Source: Nereocystis luetkeana (Eukaryota; Sar; Phaeophyceae; Laminariales; Laminariaceae). Taken from it: DNA of 64,000 nt. Below the pieces are notes generated by a model that worked only from the letters and a program-made list of their open reading frames with translations, searched no databases and had not been told where the DNA came from. This document shows, piece by piece, positions 1-9,806 of this stretch. The position numbers and the translations under genes were made by a program. Numbering within the stretch: the first letter of the stretch is position 1; each line of letters opens with the position of its first letter. The DNA lies in the NCBI GenBank assembly GCA_031213475.1, contig JARUPZ010000013.1, positions 3,944,239 to 4,008,238 on the forward strand, read 5' to 3'.

Positions 1-186
1 GGTAGGCACCCGACTCAGCGTTTGCACTCTCTCTTCTCTCTCCCCACCCACGGTTGCCCGAGAAGGTCCGGTATCTTGAGCAATGTTGGTATCATGCATC
101 CTAGCATACCCGTACCGTAAGTCTTCACTGGTCTCAGCAGCGTCGGTATCCTTTGTTTTGATCTCGCCCGAACTTCCAGTCCGCCA

Positions 187-258
187 GCGCTGATAGCTCA
201 GGGGTAGAGCAATTGATTGCAGCTCAATAGGTCACCAGTTCAAATCTGGTTCAGCGCT
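187..258 (+). tRNA. tRNA-Cys (anticodon GCA)
   Basis: The full cloverleaf can be folded by eye. Acceptor stem GCGCTGA (187-193) pairs with TCAGCGC (251-257). D stem GCTC/GAGC is 196-199 with 207-210. Anticodon stem ATTGA/TCAAT is 212-216 with 224-228, with loop TTGCAGC and anticodon GCA at 219-221. T stem ACCAG/CTGGT is 234-238 with 246-250 and the loop is TTCAAAT. The discriminator base is T258, the usual identity base of tRNA-Cys. There is no intron and no encoded CCA, as expected for a nuclear gene. Internal Pol III promoter boxes are intact: A box TAGCTCAGGGGT (194-205) and B box GTTCAAATC (238-246). It would decode UGC/UGU in cytosolic translation. Confidence 0.95.
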
Positions 259-265
259 TTTTTTT
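258..265 (+). terminator. Pol III T-run terminator of tRNA-Cys
   Basis: Eight T residues start at the discriminator base of the tRNA. This is the expected RNA polymerase III stop signal and supports an active gene. Confidence 0.85.
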
Positions 266-300
266 GCTCGACATGAAAGATTGCGTCCGACACGGTATAC

Positions 301-410
301 TATTACGGGGGATCATAGTTAACAGGACCTATGGTACACATAAAAAACTATATGTTTAACCATTTTTACTAACAATAGTTGGTCCTGTTAACTATGCCCC
401 CCCCGTAATA
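301..410 (+). mobile_element. Family A MITE, copy 1
   Basis: 110-bp foldback element. The left end TATTACGGGG mirrors the right end CCCCGTAATA, and the inner arms GTTAACAGGACC and GGTCCTGTTAAC pair. Outer TA on both sides is the likely target duplication. It has no coding capacity, so it is non-autonomous. It lies 35 bp after the tRNA terminator. Confidence 0.9.
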
Positions 411-1153
411 ATACTAAACTGCACTGTTGATATTTTTATGCTACCGTAGAATATTATACACAAAGGTATCAACATTCGTACACGGGTTTTTTGCCGCTTA
501 CGCTTCCCCGATCAGCAACGGCTTCGAAGATTCGTGACAAGATTGGACCAAATGATGTGGTTTTGACGTATTGTGGTATACAGCAGTAGTATTATTAATG
601 CTACGTCGTACTGCGCAATGAATGGTTAATAGTAGCTACGTAACAACCCTGTTGGGGCCAGCCTTCGCGGCCTCACCTACCGCCTCGCAGCATTGGCGGA
701 TCTGAGGTTAGGCATGGGAGGATGCTGGACATATGTGGAGACACTAAAATGTGGGATGGGAAGAACAACAAAATGCGGTGGGACATAAATACAATGCGCA
801 AGTAAGAAGAGATAGGCTTGTAGCGTGTGAGGTATAGCTATTCCTGGCGGGTGTGAGGCCGGACATACTTGAGCAGTGTAACATTAAAGAGCGCTGGGCT
901 GGCTTTTCGACGTCGCTGCTGGAGTGCGCATGGTATCAAAGAGACGTGGCTCATCGTTATGGTTGCGGGTTATATGGGACGTGGTGGGTGTAGTGTTCTG
1001 GAGTGATGATGTTCGAAAAGTAGCGTCACGCTAGTGTTGCCCGTGTACGCTTGCCTCCATGTCTGCTGCACTAACTAGTTGACAGCGTGCAGAAGCTGAG
1101 CGTTACGTTTCGTCCCCCGAAACAAAGCAGAAAGTGTGCCGCCTTGACCTAAC
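411..1153. other. Unassigned intergenic sequence
   Basis: I see no coding exon, RNA gene or repeat family member here. Open frames are short and in no consistent frame. Confidence 0.5.
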
Positions 1154-1262
1154 TATTGCGGGGGACCACAGTAAATAGGACCTACGGTACAGACAGAAAC
1201 CTATATATTTCGCTATTTTAACCAACAAAATTTGGTCCTATTTACCATGGTCCCCCGCAATA
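1154..1262 (+). mobile_element. Family A MITE, copy 2
   Basis: 109-bp copy with TATTGCGGGGGACC at the left and TCCCCCGCAATA at the right. It carries GTAAATAGGACC arms in place of GTTAACAGGACC, defining a subgroup shared with copies at 10142, 26690 and 62376. TA flanks are kept. Confidence 0.88.
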
Positions 1263-1845
1263 AAACATGGGGACTTTATGTATGTTCCCAGACGATAATG
1301 TTTGACGTGCTGATTGAGATCTGACCGGTTGACTTTCGAGAAACGAGATAATGTATGCAGTAACATCCCGAATCACAAGGAAAATAGAGAGTGGAGGCCC
1401 GCAAAACAAATCGCGTGCGTATGGTGTAGGAGGAAGGATCACAAAGTATAGATAACGAGTACATATAGACGTGACATACGAACGAGTAGCAACATAGGTG
1501 AGGGCTCTGAGCTGTGAGACGTCTTAATCATCAGAAGGCTCGAGAGACGCGTATCGCACCTGGATTTGCACGGCTTGAAAGTTAGCGAATGCCTCGTAGA
1601 CTAAAGGCGTGCCTGACATAAGCTCCCAGGTATTGCACAAGGTATGGGGCATTACTGTTTATTAATTTGCAGATTTTCCTTTTTTTTTTCTTGAAACAAC
1701 GAGGAAAAAAAGAGGAAAAGAGGACAATTTCAATAAAAATCAGGAAATTTCAAATTTAATCGAGGGCAGAAACTCAGGAACGCTTTTTCAAGCAGATTCC
1801 ATATTTTAAGAAAAACCCCCAAGGAGAACCAGGAGCTCAGCCAAC
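1263..1845. other. Unassigned AT-rich sequence
   Basis: AT-rich with short homopolymer runs near 1678-1760. No gene or family repeat recognised. Confidence 0.45.
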
Positions 1846-1929
1846 CGCCTTAGCAATGCAGCCCCGTTTTAGCAACAAATAACCTGGAATTTGAACGGAT
1901 CCTCCCAAAACGGCGCCGCAGTCCTAAAA
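1846..1929. mobile_element. Family B (TTAA) MITE, degraded copy
   Basis: Inverted-repeat core with CTTAGCAATGCAGCCCCGTTTT at the left and AAAACGGCGCCGCAGTCCTAA at the right. The arms match other family B copies but carry several changes and the TTAA ends are not clear. Confidence 0.6.
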
Positions 1930-2504
1930 ACAGGAAACGAAAACCAGTGAAATCAAGGAAAATAAACAATTCTACTGGTCCAATGAGGACAAAACGCTCT
2001 CTGTATTATGATATATCGGGAAAATACGTGTCACACAACATTTTTTGACAGCGGCAGCGTGCTGCAAATCGTATGTGGACATCTATCTGTTCGTGTATAA
2101 GCACAAGTAGACCGAACATGTTTCGATTTTATCTTATCAATCACCTCAATCGCATGGGGTAGACGTCCGCGCGATCGAAGCATCAAACACAGCTAGCTAG
2201 CAAATATCTCAACGAGGAACGTTTGTTACGACACCCCGTCAATCTTATTCTCGTTTGATTTGAATTGCATCTGGTTGGCCGGAAAAGTGAATTACCAAGA
2301 CAGAAGCAGGCATTGTGACATTTGATTCGAACAAAACAAAAAAAAACGCATTCGACAGGAAGTCTTTTTTTGTGACTTATTTTGCTCTTCTTCGTGCTAT
2401 TCGATTTGGGGAGTTTGTCCGAGTCGACTCAGAGCTGATTGTTGTCATTATTATGATTGTCATAAAATCTAAATATAACTACTACGTACTGTATTTGTAA
2501 TAAA
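1930..2504. other. Unassigned sequence
   Basis: No exon or known repeat seen. A 61-codon open frame at 2315-2500 has no recognisable features. Confidence 0.45.
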
Positions 2505-2870
2505 GATTACCCTAGGCTGGGTAGTGGATCGATCTTTTACCCCTATTATAGCTCAGTAGGTAACCGCTTCACTTCTTTTTATATCGTCGAGGACACGGGT
2601 TCAATAAACCTCACTTCGAACGTTTGGTTTATTATAGAAACGCTTGCGCGTGCATCCCTAAACACACACCTGCCCGGTTCCCCAGGTACTGAAACGAAGC
2701 GGGTAGGTCAACGTACGGCCGTATAAGGTTACCGACGCCCCAAATACCCCACCGTTCAGAGGGGGGCGGTGTTACGATGCACCTACCTGGTATAGTGATT
2801 ACCCTGGGTTGGGTAATCTCTCGATTGTTTACCCCTATCTATGTAGCTCAGTGGGCAACACCTTCACATA
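2505..2870 (+). mobile_element. tRNA-related SINE, one unit plus a second head
   Basis: A tRNA-like head has an A box TAGCTCAGTAGG (near 2551-2562) and a B-box-like GGTTCAATAAACC (near 2599). It is followed by a unique body containing AACGCTTGCGCGTGC and GTAGGTCAACGTACGGCCG. The start motif GATTACCCT at 2505 recurs at 2797 with a second A box (TAGCTCAGTGGG), giving a 292-bp head-to-tail period. The same body and a third head occur at 52950-53205. The head resembles a Pol III tRNA promoter, but no real cloverleaf forms, so this is a SINE and not a tRNA gene. Confidence 0.75.
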
Positions 2871-3552
2871 GTCGGGTAGGAGTGCTCGTAGAGCATTTCA
2901 GGTGGCAGGTACGAAAATCTGGCATCTATCTATCTGGAATGCGCTCTGCACATTTTCTTGGTCAACATTTGTCGGTCGAATGTACAAGGCTCACGTCTAT
3001 TGTCCTACTTTATCTCGCTTATCGATGACGTCTGCATCCATCCTCTTCTGTACGTATGTATGCGTAGCCTCTCCGTGTGGGTCTGCCGGCGTGCCAACGA
3101 TATTAACCACCATTGTTTTGTACCTTGTTCTGCCCATGAGTCGTCGTATGCCCTACTCCGCATCTGGGCATGTCATCCCCGTTCCATCGATCCGCAGAAA
3201 GGTGATACCTGTTGTAGTTTATACCCCTGGTGTTGTTACAAATTAGTGTCTGTGCCATCCTAGGTACAATGTGCTGTTAATAGCATGAGTTTCAGCGTTG
3301 ATCACTATTAATCATTACCCGAAAGAAGAGCAACATAACAGAAAAGAAAGAAAGAAGAACTACTGTACATCTACGCAGGAAGTTATACTCCCTTTTGTAC
3401 CTACGTCATGCTTGACCTCTATCAACTTCGATTGCTCTCCTCGCTCCTTCCTTCGCATGACATGCTCCTCATATTCCTCCTCTCAATTCCTAAGCCACGT
3501 CAGGCTTCTGCCCCCCCGCCATCGAGTGGTTATGTTCTACTGTAGTCCGCCT
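2871..3552. other. Unassigned sequence between SINE and family D copy
   Basis: Three overlapping open frames of 83-114 codons cover 2777-3263, but none shows a recognisable domain, and part of this stretch is SINE. The remainder to 3552 is pyrimidine-rich and featureless to me. Confidence 0.4.
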
Positions 3553-3712
3553 CACTAGCAGTTCTTAGTACGATGCAACCACCCGTCCATGCGACTCGCC
3601 AGACACCCCTCGGCGCTTCGCGCTTCTCGCAAGCAATGTCTGCCTGGTCGGTCCAAACTCGACGTGCTCCGTCCCGGTATTATAACGATACGAGGGTCAA
3701 CGGCCATAGGAC
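3553..3712 (-). mobile_element. Family D element, truncated copy
   Basis: Shares the family D core: a TTCTTAGTA...GATGCAACC segment, CATGCGACTCGCCAGACACC, the GCGCTTCGCGCTT stem, GTCTGCCTGGTCGG and CGTCCCGG. It breaks off at GGCCATAGG, directly against the copia relic, so one insertion cut the other. Confidence 0.8.
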
Positions 3713-3715
3713 TCC

Positions 3716-4375
3716 GGCCAAGCAGCTCTCGTGCAAAATGGAAGCGCACGTCGACACGCTTGCTCCGAGCAGAAGTAAGAGGGTTCTCGACCAGCGCTAT
3801 CCCCTATCCCCCCTGTGGTTATCCTTAAACACCCGGACAAATGATCCGTCCGGTTCTGGACAAATAAACGACAACACTACTCCCGTAAACAAAGCCTTCT
3901 TCACCCCTCCGCCTAGGGCAACGTGCTCTGGAACTGCCGTGGATAGCGCGACACACCTCACTCAGCGTCCTATTCGCCCAGCTCAGGGCCGCACCCACCC
4001 AGGGTAGTATCTGTTCCCGAAACCGAGCGCCTATCGTGCAACGTATCAGCATGATCGGCGTCCATCGCCATACACACGCAGTCCCGAGCCCCACACAAAA
4101 GTGAATCCCAAAAACCCGGTCCCGTGAAGGTATGCCGTGATCTTCAAAACTGCGTTCCAGTGCCTTTCAATGTGGTTGTGAGGGTGGTGCGCCACGGCAC
4201 CCGCAGCGTTCGAGATGTTCGGCATCGTCATTGTGAACGGCCACATCAAGCTGCATACAGCCTCCCTGTACGACCAGTCTCCTCCGAGTTCTCTCTCCTC
4301 TCTCGGGCCTACTGCCGGGGGTCGCTGGGATATCAGAGGATGAGGCAAGGCCAAAACGATGCACCATGCTCCTAG
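3716..4375 (-). pseudogene. Ty1-copia retrotransposon relic (RNase H region)
   Basis: The minus strand carries consecutive pieces, in different frames, of the C-terminal RNase H part of a copia Pol polyprotein. In order: YREAVCSLMWPFTMTMPNIS (close to 4250), HWNAVLKITAYLHGTGFLG, a GSGLRVYGDG piece (near the first catalytic Asp of RNase H), WVGAALSWANRT, ALSTAVPEHVALGGGVKKAL, and finally ALVENPLTSARSKRVDVRFH (near 3740). These match the order known for copia elements (..SLMW..TRPDIS.., ..YLKGT.., ..ALSTAEAEY.., ..ENP....RSKHID..). At least three frameshifts and some stops separate them, and no LTR, RT or integrase part is present. It is a dead fragment. Confidence 0.85.
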
Positions 4376-4390
4376 TGGAAGCTTACTACA

Positions 4391-4655
4391 CAACTTCCAT
4401 GGAAGTAAATATTTTATTTGTCGGAAGTTGTCGCGTTCTACGATAGAGGTTTACCCTAATTTTTCTGAGGCTCCCTCGGTTGACTTTCTTCCATGGAAGT
4501 TCATGAAATATTCCATGGAAGGTACTGGAAGGTTCCATGGAACCTATCTATACACTTCACTTCCACGGAAGAAAATCAGAATCTAATGGATGATGTAGTT
4601 TTACCATGGAAGTAAAACGGGATTGCAATTACTTCCTCCATGGAAGTGTTCTCAC
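4391..4655. repeat. Cluster of TTCCATGGAA palindromes
   Basis: The palindrome ACTTCCATGGAAGT or a near version occurs about seven times in 265 bp (near 4393, 4487, 4510, 4531, 4556, 4603, 4634). Spacing is irregular, so this is not a simple tandem array. A fragment of family C (GCGTTCTACGATAGAGGTTTACCC, 4432-4458) lies inside it. Confidence 0.75.
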
Positions 4656-4745
4656 GTCGTCTATGGAGGAAGCAAGTTTACCTAATAATGTGGGAGAGTG
4701 TGCATGGTGCGCATCCCTAGACGGTTGACACTGCCGCAGCTGCGC

Positions 4746-4843
4746 TTAACCCCTTTAGAACCGCAGTTCCGTTTTTGGGGACAAACCAGTCAAATTTCAA
4801 GTAGTTTGTCCCCAAAACGGGACTGCGGTTCTAAAGGGGTTAA
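4746..4843. mobile_element. Family B (TTAA) MITE, near-perfect copy
   Basis: 98 bp including TTAA on both sides (746-749 and 840-843 within this kilobase). Arms CCCCTTTAGAACCGCAGT and ACTGCGGTTCTAAAGGGG are perfect complements, followed inward by GGGGACAAAC/GTTTGTCCCC. Ends starting CCCTTT and a TTAA target are typical of piggyBac-type non-autonomous elements. Confidence 0.9.
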
Positions 4844-5244
4844 TGGCGATACATCGTGTATGCCACTTTGGGCGTGAGTCATGATGCAATTACACGTATC
4901 GTAGAACATGTTATACTGCCTACAGTATAGAAAAGGCTATCATACATACAGAAGGAGGGAAAACGTTACGCAAAACACTTTGATGACGTCGTCGTAAATG
5001 GGGGTCTCAGCGTGGGCCACTGCCTGTCTGGGGAAATGATAAAGCGTGGCGACTCCGACAAATGATGGTTGAAAGGAGCCGTACGGCACGGGGCGCAGGC
5101 CAATCCTTCTCGCAATAGCCAGAGAGGGATTGCCATATATATACCAGGTGTGACCGATGGGACCAAAATATACTATTGGGTCTCCCCACACGATTTTGAT
5201 GGATGGCGCCCACTACTGCTGTACATCACGTACTATATAATAAG
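4844..5244. other. Unassigned sequence
   Basis: Several overlapping short open frames on both strands, none recognised. No repeat family seen. Confidence 0.4.
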
Positions 5245-5400
5245 GCAAATTCTTATCGGAGAGCTGTTTTCCAGAAGTTCCGGAGTTTGGAAATTCTTGG
5301 AGATATGGATCAAGATACGGAGGCATTCTGTCACTATTCGTGAAATTCTCCCAGAAGCCAAAAAATCATGTTTGTTGAATTTCACATACTTGAAAAAAAA
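5245..5400 (+). mobile_element. Family G element, 3'-truncated copy
   Basis: Begins AATTCTTATCGGAGAGC and continues with TTGGAAATTCTTGGAGATATGGATCAAGATACGGAGGC, matching 55072-55230. The right inverted end (CTCTCCGATAAGAAT) is absent. A 45-bp G-rich tract interrupted by A (5406-5445) follows at the break. Confidence 0.75.
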
Positions 5401-5551
5401 CATCAGGGGGGAGAGGGGGGGAGAGGGGGGGGGAGGGGGGGGGGTTGTCTCAAACCTTGGTGTTTTGAAACATCCCGAACTGAATATGACGCATATATAT
5501 GCACAGCAGTGGTCCGGCGTCGTGTCGCATGAACGACGAGCTGCATCCTAC

Positions 5552-5660
5552 TAGTAGGGGGGACCATAGTTAATAGGACCTACGGTATACATAAAAACCT
5601 ACCTCTTTAACCATTTTTACTAACAATATTTGGTCCTGTTAACTATGGTCCCCCGTAATA
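5552..5660 (+). mobile_element. Family A MITE, copy 3
   Basis: 109 bp with TAGTAGGGGGGACCATAG at the left and CTATGGTCCCCCGTAATA at the right. The left terminal bases differ (TAGTAG for TATTAC), so the two ends are no longer fully matched. Confidence 0.88.
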
Positions 5661-6780
5661 GTAACTAAGAACTGCTTGTGAGACGGACCTTCTTGCATAT
5701 TCATATGGATGGCAGCGTCGACTGAATTGGGTAGGGGGGCGGAGGGGGGGGAAGAGGGCATTGATATCATTCGTTCCCATAATAACAACACGCTCCCTGA
5801 GTCTGCAATCTCCTCCTGTGCGGGATTTTTATCTTGCACGAGGCCATAAAAAACGTACAACCCGTAGTACGCGCGATGGCATGACACAGCAGCTCTCAAC
5901 TGCCTGGTACGAGTTTCGACAAAATCCTCGATTTCGCAGGCGTCGTTAAAACAAAACATCGCCTTTCGCCTCTTTTCTTTGTCGATGAGCCAGAAAAAAA
6001 CCCCAGGTTACTTTGTAACAACAGCTCCAATAACATGGAGCCAACAGCACCAACAGCGCAGCGACAGCAGGGCAAAGCGCCTCCTGCGACTAGGATGGGT
6101 AGGACGAGGATGCATTTCACGACTGGAAGGCACGGGTCAATGTCGACTTCAACGCGTCCGCCCTTCCGCCTGCAACAGCATACTCAAGCCGTTCATATAC
6201 AACACCATACACGGGACGGGAGAATCGCAGGTCGAGAGTCGGTATCAAGCGGCAGCGCTTGAACTCCGACCTCTACTCTGCCTGCTCCCTATCTACGGAC
6301 GGGGGAGTCACTACTACAGCAGCAGTATGGCATCACGAGCGCAAGAAACTCGGCGGCAAGCGACTCAGAATGCGCTTGTGGAGTACGAATTGGCGGGAGT
6401 TCCACGAGGAACTGGCCAAGATCTTACAGACCACACGGCAGTAGTAGGTGCATCATGGAGAACACACAAGATCTTCTTCGCCAAATGGGAGAGTACATTT
6501 GTTTCCCGAATGATGCACGAAATAATTCCCTCTATTGGGGTATACTCCCGACGAGTAACATATCCGTTGAAAGGGGGGGGAAAGCGGCAATAATTTCGTC
6601 CACCTTTTGAGAAGTCAGGTGACTACCGGGGGCGGCTCATTTGGAGGGAAGCATCGTCAGCACATTGGAGCCTGGGCTGGATGGAGAGGCGCTACGACTA
6701 CAGCTAGAAGTTCTTGGGCGGAAGCTACGGTGCCTCTGAGACTACCACAGCTACTTCGTCTTCGCCATATTTTACTCTTC
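5661..6780. other. Unassigned sequence
   Basis: A 204-codon open frame at 5979-6593 crosses this region. It lacks any recognisable domain and overlaps open frames in other registers, so I do not call it a gene. Confidence 0.4.
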
Positions 6781-6787
6781 TTTCATC

Positions 6788-7062
6788 GTGCCATCATCAG
6801 CTGCTACATCGATCGAAGCACCGCTATCGTCACGACAGTCCAACGACCTCTCCCATCAGCTACTCATCAGCCATCACATCGCCGTCAACATCACGCACAT
6901 CAACTTCTCATCGACTGACGAAAATTGCGCCTTCATCAGCAAGAAAAAAGAAAGCACGGAGCCTTCAGCAGATCAAAACCTGGAACCTTTAGCAAAAATC
7001 AAGGCACGGACCAAGCAGTTCCGACAGCTTCATCGTCATCAGCGCCATCATTGTCAGCGTTG

Positions 7063-7095
<33 letters not shown>

Positions 7096-7500
7096 CCGTT
7101 ATCATCGTCTCCGGAAGGCATCGACAACAGCAATAACTACGGCAGCGACAGGTACTGTATCGACTGGCACAGTAACGAATAAAAAGCAGCGACAGCAGCA
7201 GAACTACAGTAGTAGCGGCAGCTACATCAGCTTTCTGACCACTTCATTCAGCAGAGAAGCGGCTGCATCGGATTCGTCAGCTGCTTCAGCTTCAACAGCT
7301 ACTTCAGCTTCACCAGCTGCTTCAGCTTCACCAGCTGCTTTAGCTTCATCAGCCTCACCAACTGCGCCAGTTTCATCAGTTGCTTCAGCTTCACCAGCTG
7401 CTGCAGCTTCACCAATTCCGTCAGAAAATCAGTTTATATCAACTACATCAGGTTCGTCAGATCAGCTACATCGGCCCCATCAGCTACATCGTTAAAAACG
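6788..7500 (+). repeat. Decayed triplet/hexanucleotide low-complexity tract
   Basis: Built from CATCAGCT/TTCAGCTTCACCAGCTGC-like units, with a pure (CAT)n run near 7059-7095. The periodic lack of stops gives a 235-codon open frame rich in Ser, Ala and His. The composition follows the repeat, not a protein, so I treat it as an eroding microsatellite. Confidence 0.65.
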
Positions 7501-7753
7501 GCTCCATCACCTCCATCAACTACATCGGTTCCAGCATCAGCTTCAGTGTTATTATATGGCTGCAGTTGAAGGATAAAGCGTATTCTTGGGGGCGGTTCAC
7601 AACACAACCAAACGCTATAATACACGTACATGATACATGTGGCCTTATTATAGGAATTGTTTCACATGTTTTCGAGTTCAGTGCAACACACGTTAAACTT
7701 TGAGCCCTTTCAGTGGTCTTCCCCACGGCACTCGTTACTTCGTACCTGGTACC

Positions 7754-7893
7754 TATTACTGGGGACCATTTTAAATAGGACCCACGGTAAACAGTAAAAA
7801 CATACCATGGTACACCAGGTATGTTTCGCTATTTTTACCAGCAATATTTTTTCAATATTTTTCCCAATTATTTTCTCAAGGCCCCCCGTAGTA
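7754..7893 (+). mobile_element. Family A MITE, diverged copy 4
   Basis: 140 bp. Left end TATTACTGGGGACCATTTTAAATAGGACC and right end GCCCCCCGTAGTA. It is longer than the usual 109 bp because of a small internal duplication around TACACCAGGTATGTTTCG and a damaged right arm. Confidence 0.75.
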
Positions 7894-9713
7894 TAGTATG
7901 TTTAAAAGGACCATTGATGCTGTTCGATTGCCATTGAGTTATTTCAGAGTGACTCGGCAGTACGTACACACATACATGGTACATCGGTATGCATTCAATT
8001 GAGTTCACGGACCCCACAGTGAAAGAGGACACCGGTCGCGACGACATTTCACTGCACAAGCTCCAAGTTACCAGAAAATCCTAGGGTAGGACTCCCATGT
8101 ATGTATGTAACGATTGGGCATTTTACTTGCGACGTTAGGATCGTTTGCAGACGCGACTTTCATTCAGAGGGGGTTGTGAAGGAATGGGCAACCGCAGAGC
8201 CGGCTGCCGTGATAAACGCTCAGAGTGCCGACTACTAATACTGTACCGCAGTCCACCTAGTCAACACTCGGTAGCATAGAGTACAGCTGAAGAAGCAAAA
8301 GCGTAGCATTCACAGCATTATGACATCGGCCTACCTACTACTGAGGTAACACGTACGAGTGCTGGTCAGATATTGGGAGCAAATGTTTGTGACAATAACG
8401 TACAGTACAACGGGCCAATCACGTTCGAGTTGCGCCGTCCAACCGTCGGTATCGATGCTGAGGACGGCCCTGAGTATCGATGCGTGGAACGCTGCTATAG
8501 AACGATGCTGGGACTTAGCTGGGAACTTTGCTGTGGGTAGATCAGTACAACGACCCGTAGGATCCAGTCTACGTGACTGTAAAAAGTCAGCTGATCGAAG
8601 ACAGCCTTTGCAAGCGCACACCCTCGTGACCTCGTTTTCTCCCTCTGCTTCCCTTCGTCCGCCTTTCACCCACAAGCGGCAATTTTCAACAAGAAAACAC
8701 CTTACTTCGATTTCCTAACGCCAGTCGCGGGAAGTTTAACCACTACCAGCGCAAGCCTGTGCTACCACCCCTTGTCAAGGGTGTACCAACACGATACCCG
8801 AACACACCAGCAACCACGAAGTAAAGAGAGGGAGAGAGGGAAAGAGGCAGGCCTGAACTATGGGCACCTCTCGCTTAGACGTTTCACACAGATATCCACT
8901 CGGACGTTTGCTCGCGAGCACGCGACGAGCATGACAACACCGCTGCTGCTGTCGCGCCCGGTTTTCTTCTGCCAATGTACAAAGCCCTCCGTGTAATGCA
9001 TACAACGAAACATGCACAGGGTTGCCCTTCGCAACCCTCCCCGTCGCTCGGCTCGCCAGCGTCGACGTTGTTTGGTCCCCAGTCGATCCTCTCCGCCATT
9101 CGAAGTAGGTGCTTTACTCGTTGTCTTGGTGGTGGTAGCGGCCGACGTAGAACGCTCTGTGGATTATTCCCAGCACCTGCTCGGATGATAGCATGCACCC
9201 CCCGTAGGGGAACAGCAACGCGACGCATATGCACGAAGTACACTCGGAGCGGTCCCACGCACAAGCCGCGAAAACCGATTGTGCTCGACCGAACAATGAA
9301 ATTCCACACTTAAACCAAAGAGCGAAACCCGAATATATGATCCGTGCGATCACACGCAGAAATATCGAAACCCGGTTATTATGTCACCGATGTCATATCC
9401 CACACAAAAACAGGCGAGAGCCGATTACCTTATCTTGCGCGATCCCACACACACACAACGTATAAAAAGCGTAGCCAAAGGCCCGATGACATCGTCTTCA
9501 TGGAAGGGACAATAGGTCGGAGAAAGCCGAGATACGCTCGAAATAGGTCGGGGGAGGTATGGAACTGAGTTCCCTGCTCCGCGGGATGACCCCAGCCATT
9601 CCAACGCATGAGAAGCAGCAGCAGTGCATTGTCATCGCCGGACTGCGGCCTGTACCCAGTCGTTTGGTTCGTGGTATGGGCTGAAGCTCAGCACGGCAGT
9701 TCGACCTTTTTTT
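7894..9713. other. Unassigned sequence downstream of the oxygenase gene
   Basis: No repeat family member recognised. 9000-9240 is GC-rich and holds possible exon-like pieces on both strands. On the plus strand these lie between an AG at 9018-9019 and a GTAGGT donor near 9105. On the minus strand there is an ATGGCGGAGAGG start near 9102. Neither resembles a family I know. Confidence 0.35.
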
Positions 9714-9806
9714 CTAGGCGTGTGCGTACGATGGCGATATCAACTCCTTTATCTGAGTGCCCTCGCTCGAGGAGGTCCATGTAAACGTTTGTAAGGTCAC
9801 CCAAAA
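9714..9806 (-). CDS. Probable last exon of the oxygenase gene
   Basis: Acceptor TTTTCTCGAAGAAGACAG precedes an open stretch of 30 codons and a TAG stop (9716-9714). It starts in phase 0, which fits the phase-0 end of the exon at 10642-10773. The first residues FWVTLQTFTW resemble the FxxxxxTFxF region near the C-terminus of the family, but the usual DYVHAE ending is not seen. It could therefore be a diverged tail or a wrong call. Confidence 0.45.
   Translation of the reverse strand, partial: FWVTLQTFTWTSSSEGTQIKELISPSYAHA

Noticed and set aside
2551-2620. Second tRNA gene
   Set aside because: A and B boxes are present, but the acceptor, anticodon and T stems do not pair. It belongs to the SINE.
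6788-7495. 235-codon plus-strand Ser/Ala/His-rich frame
   Set aside because: Composition follows CAT and TCAGCT repeats. No non-repetitive domain.
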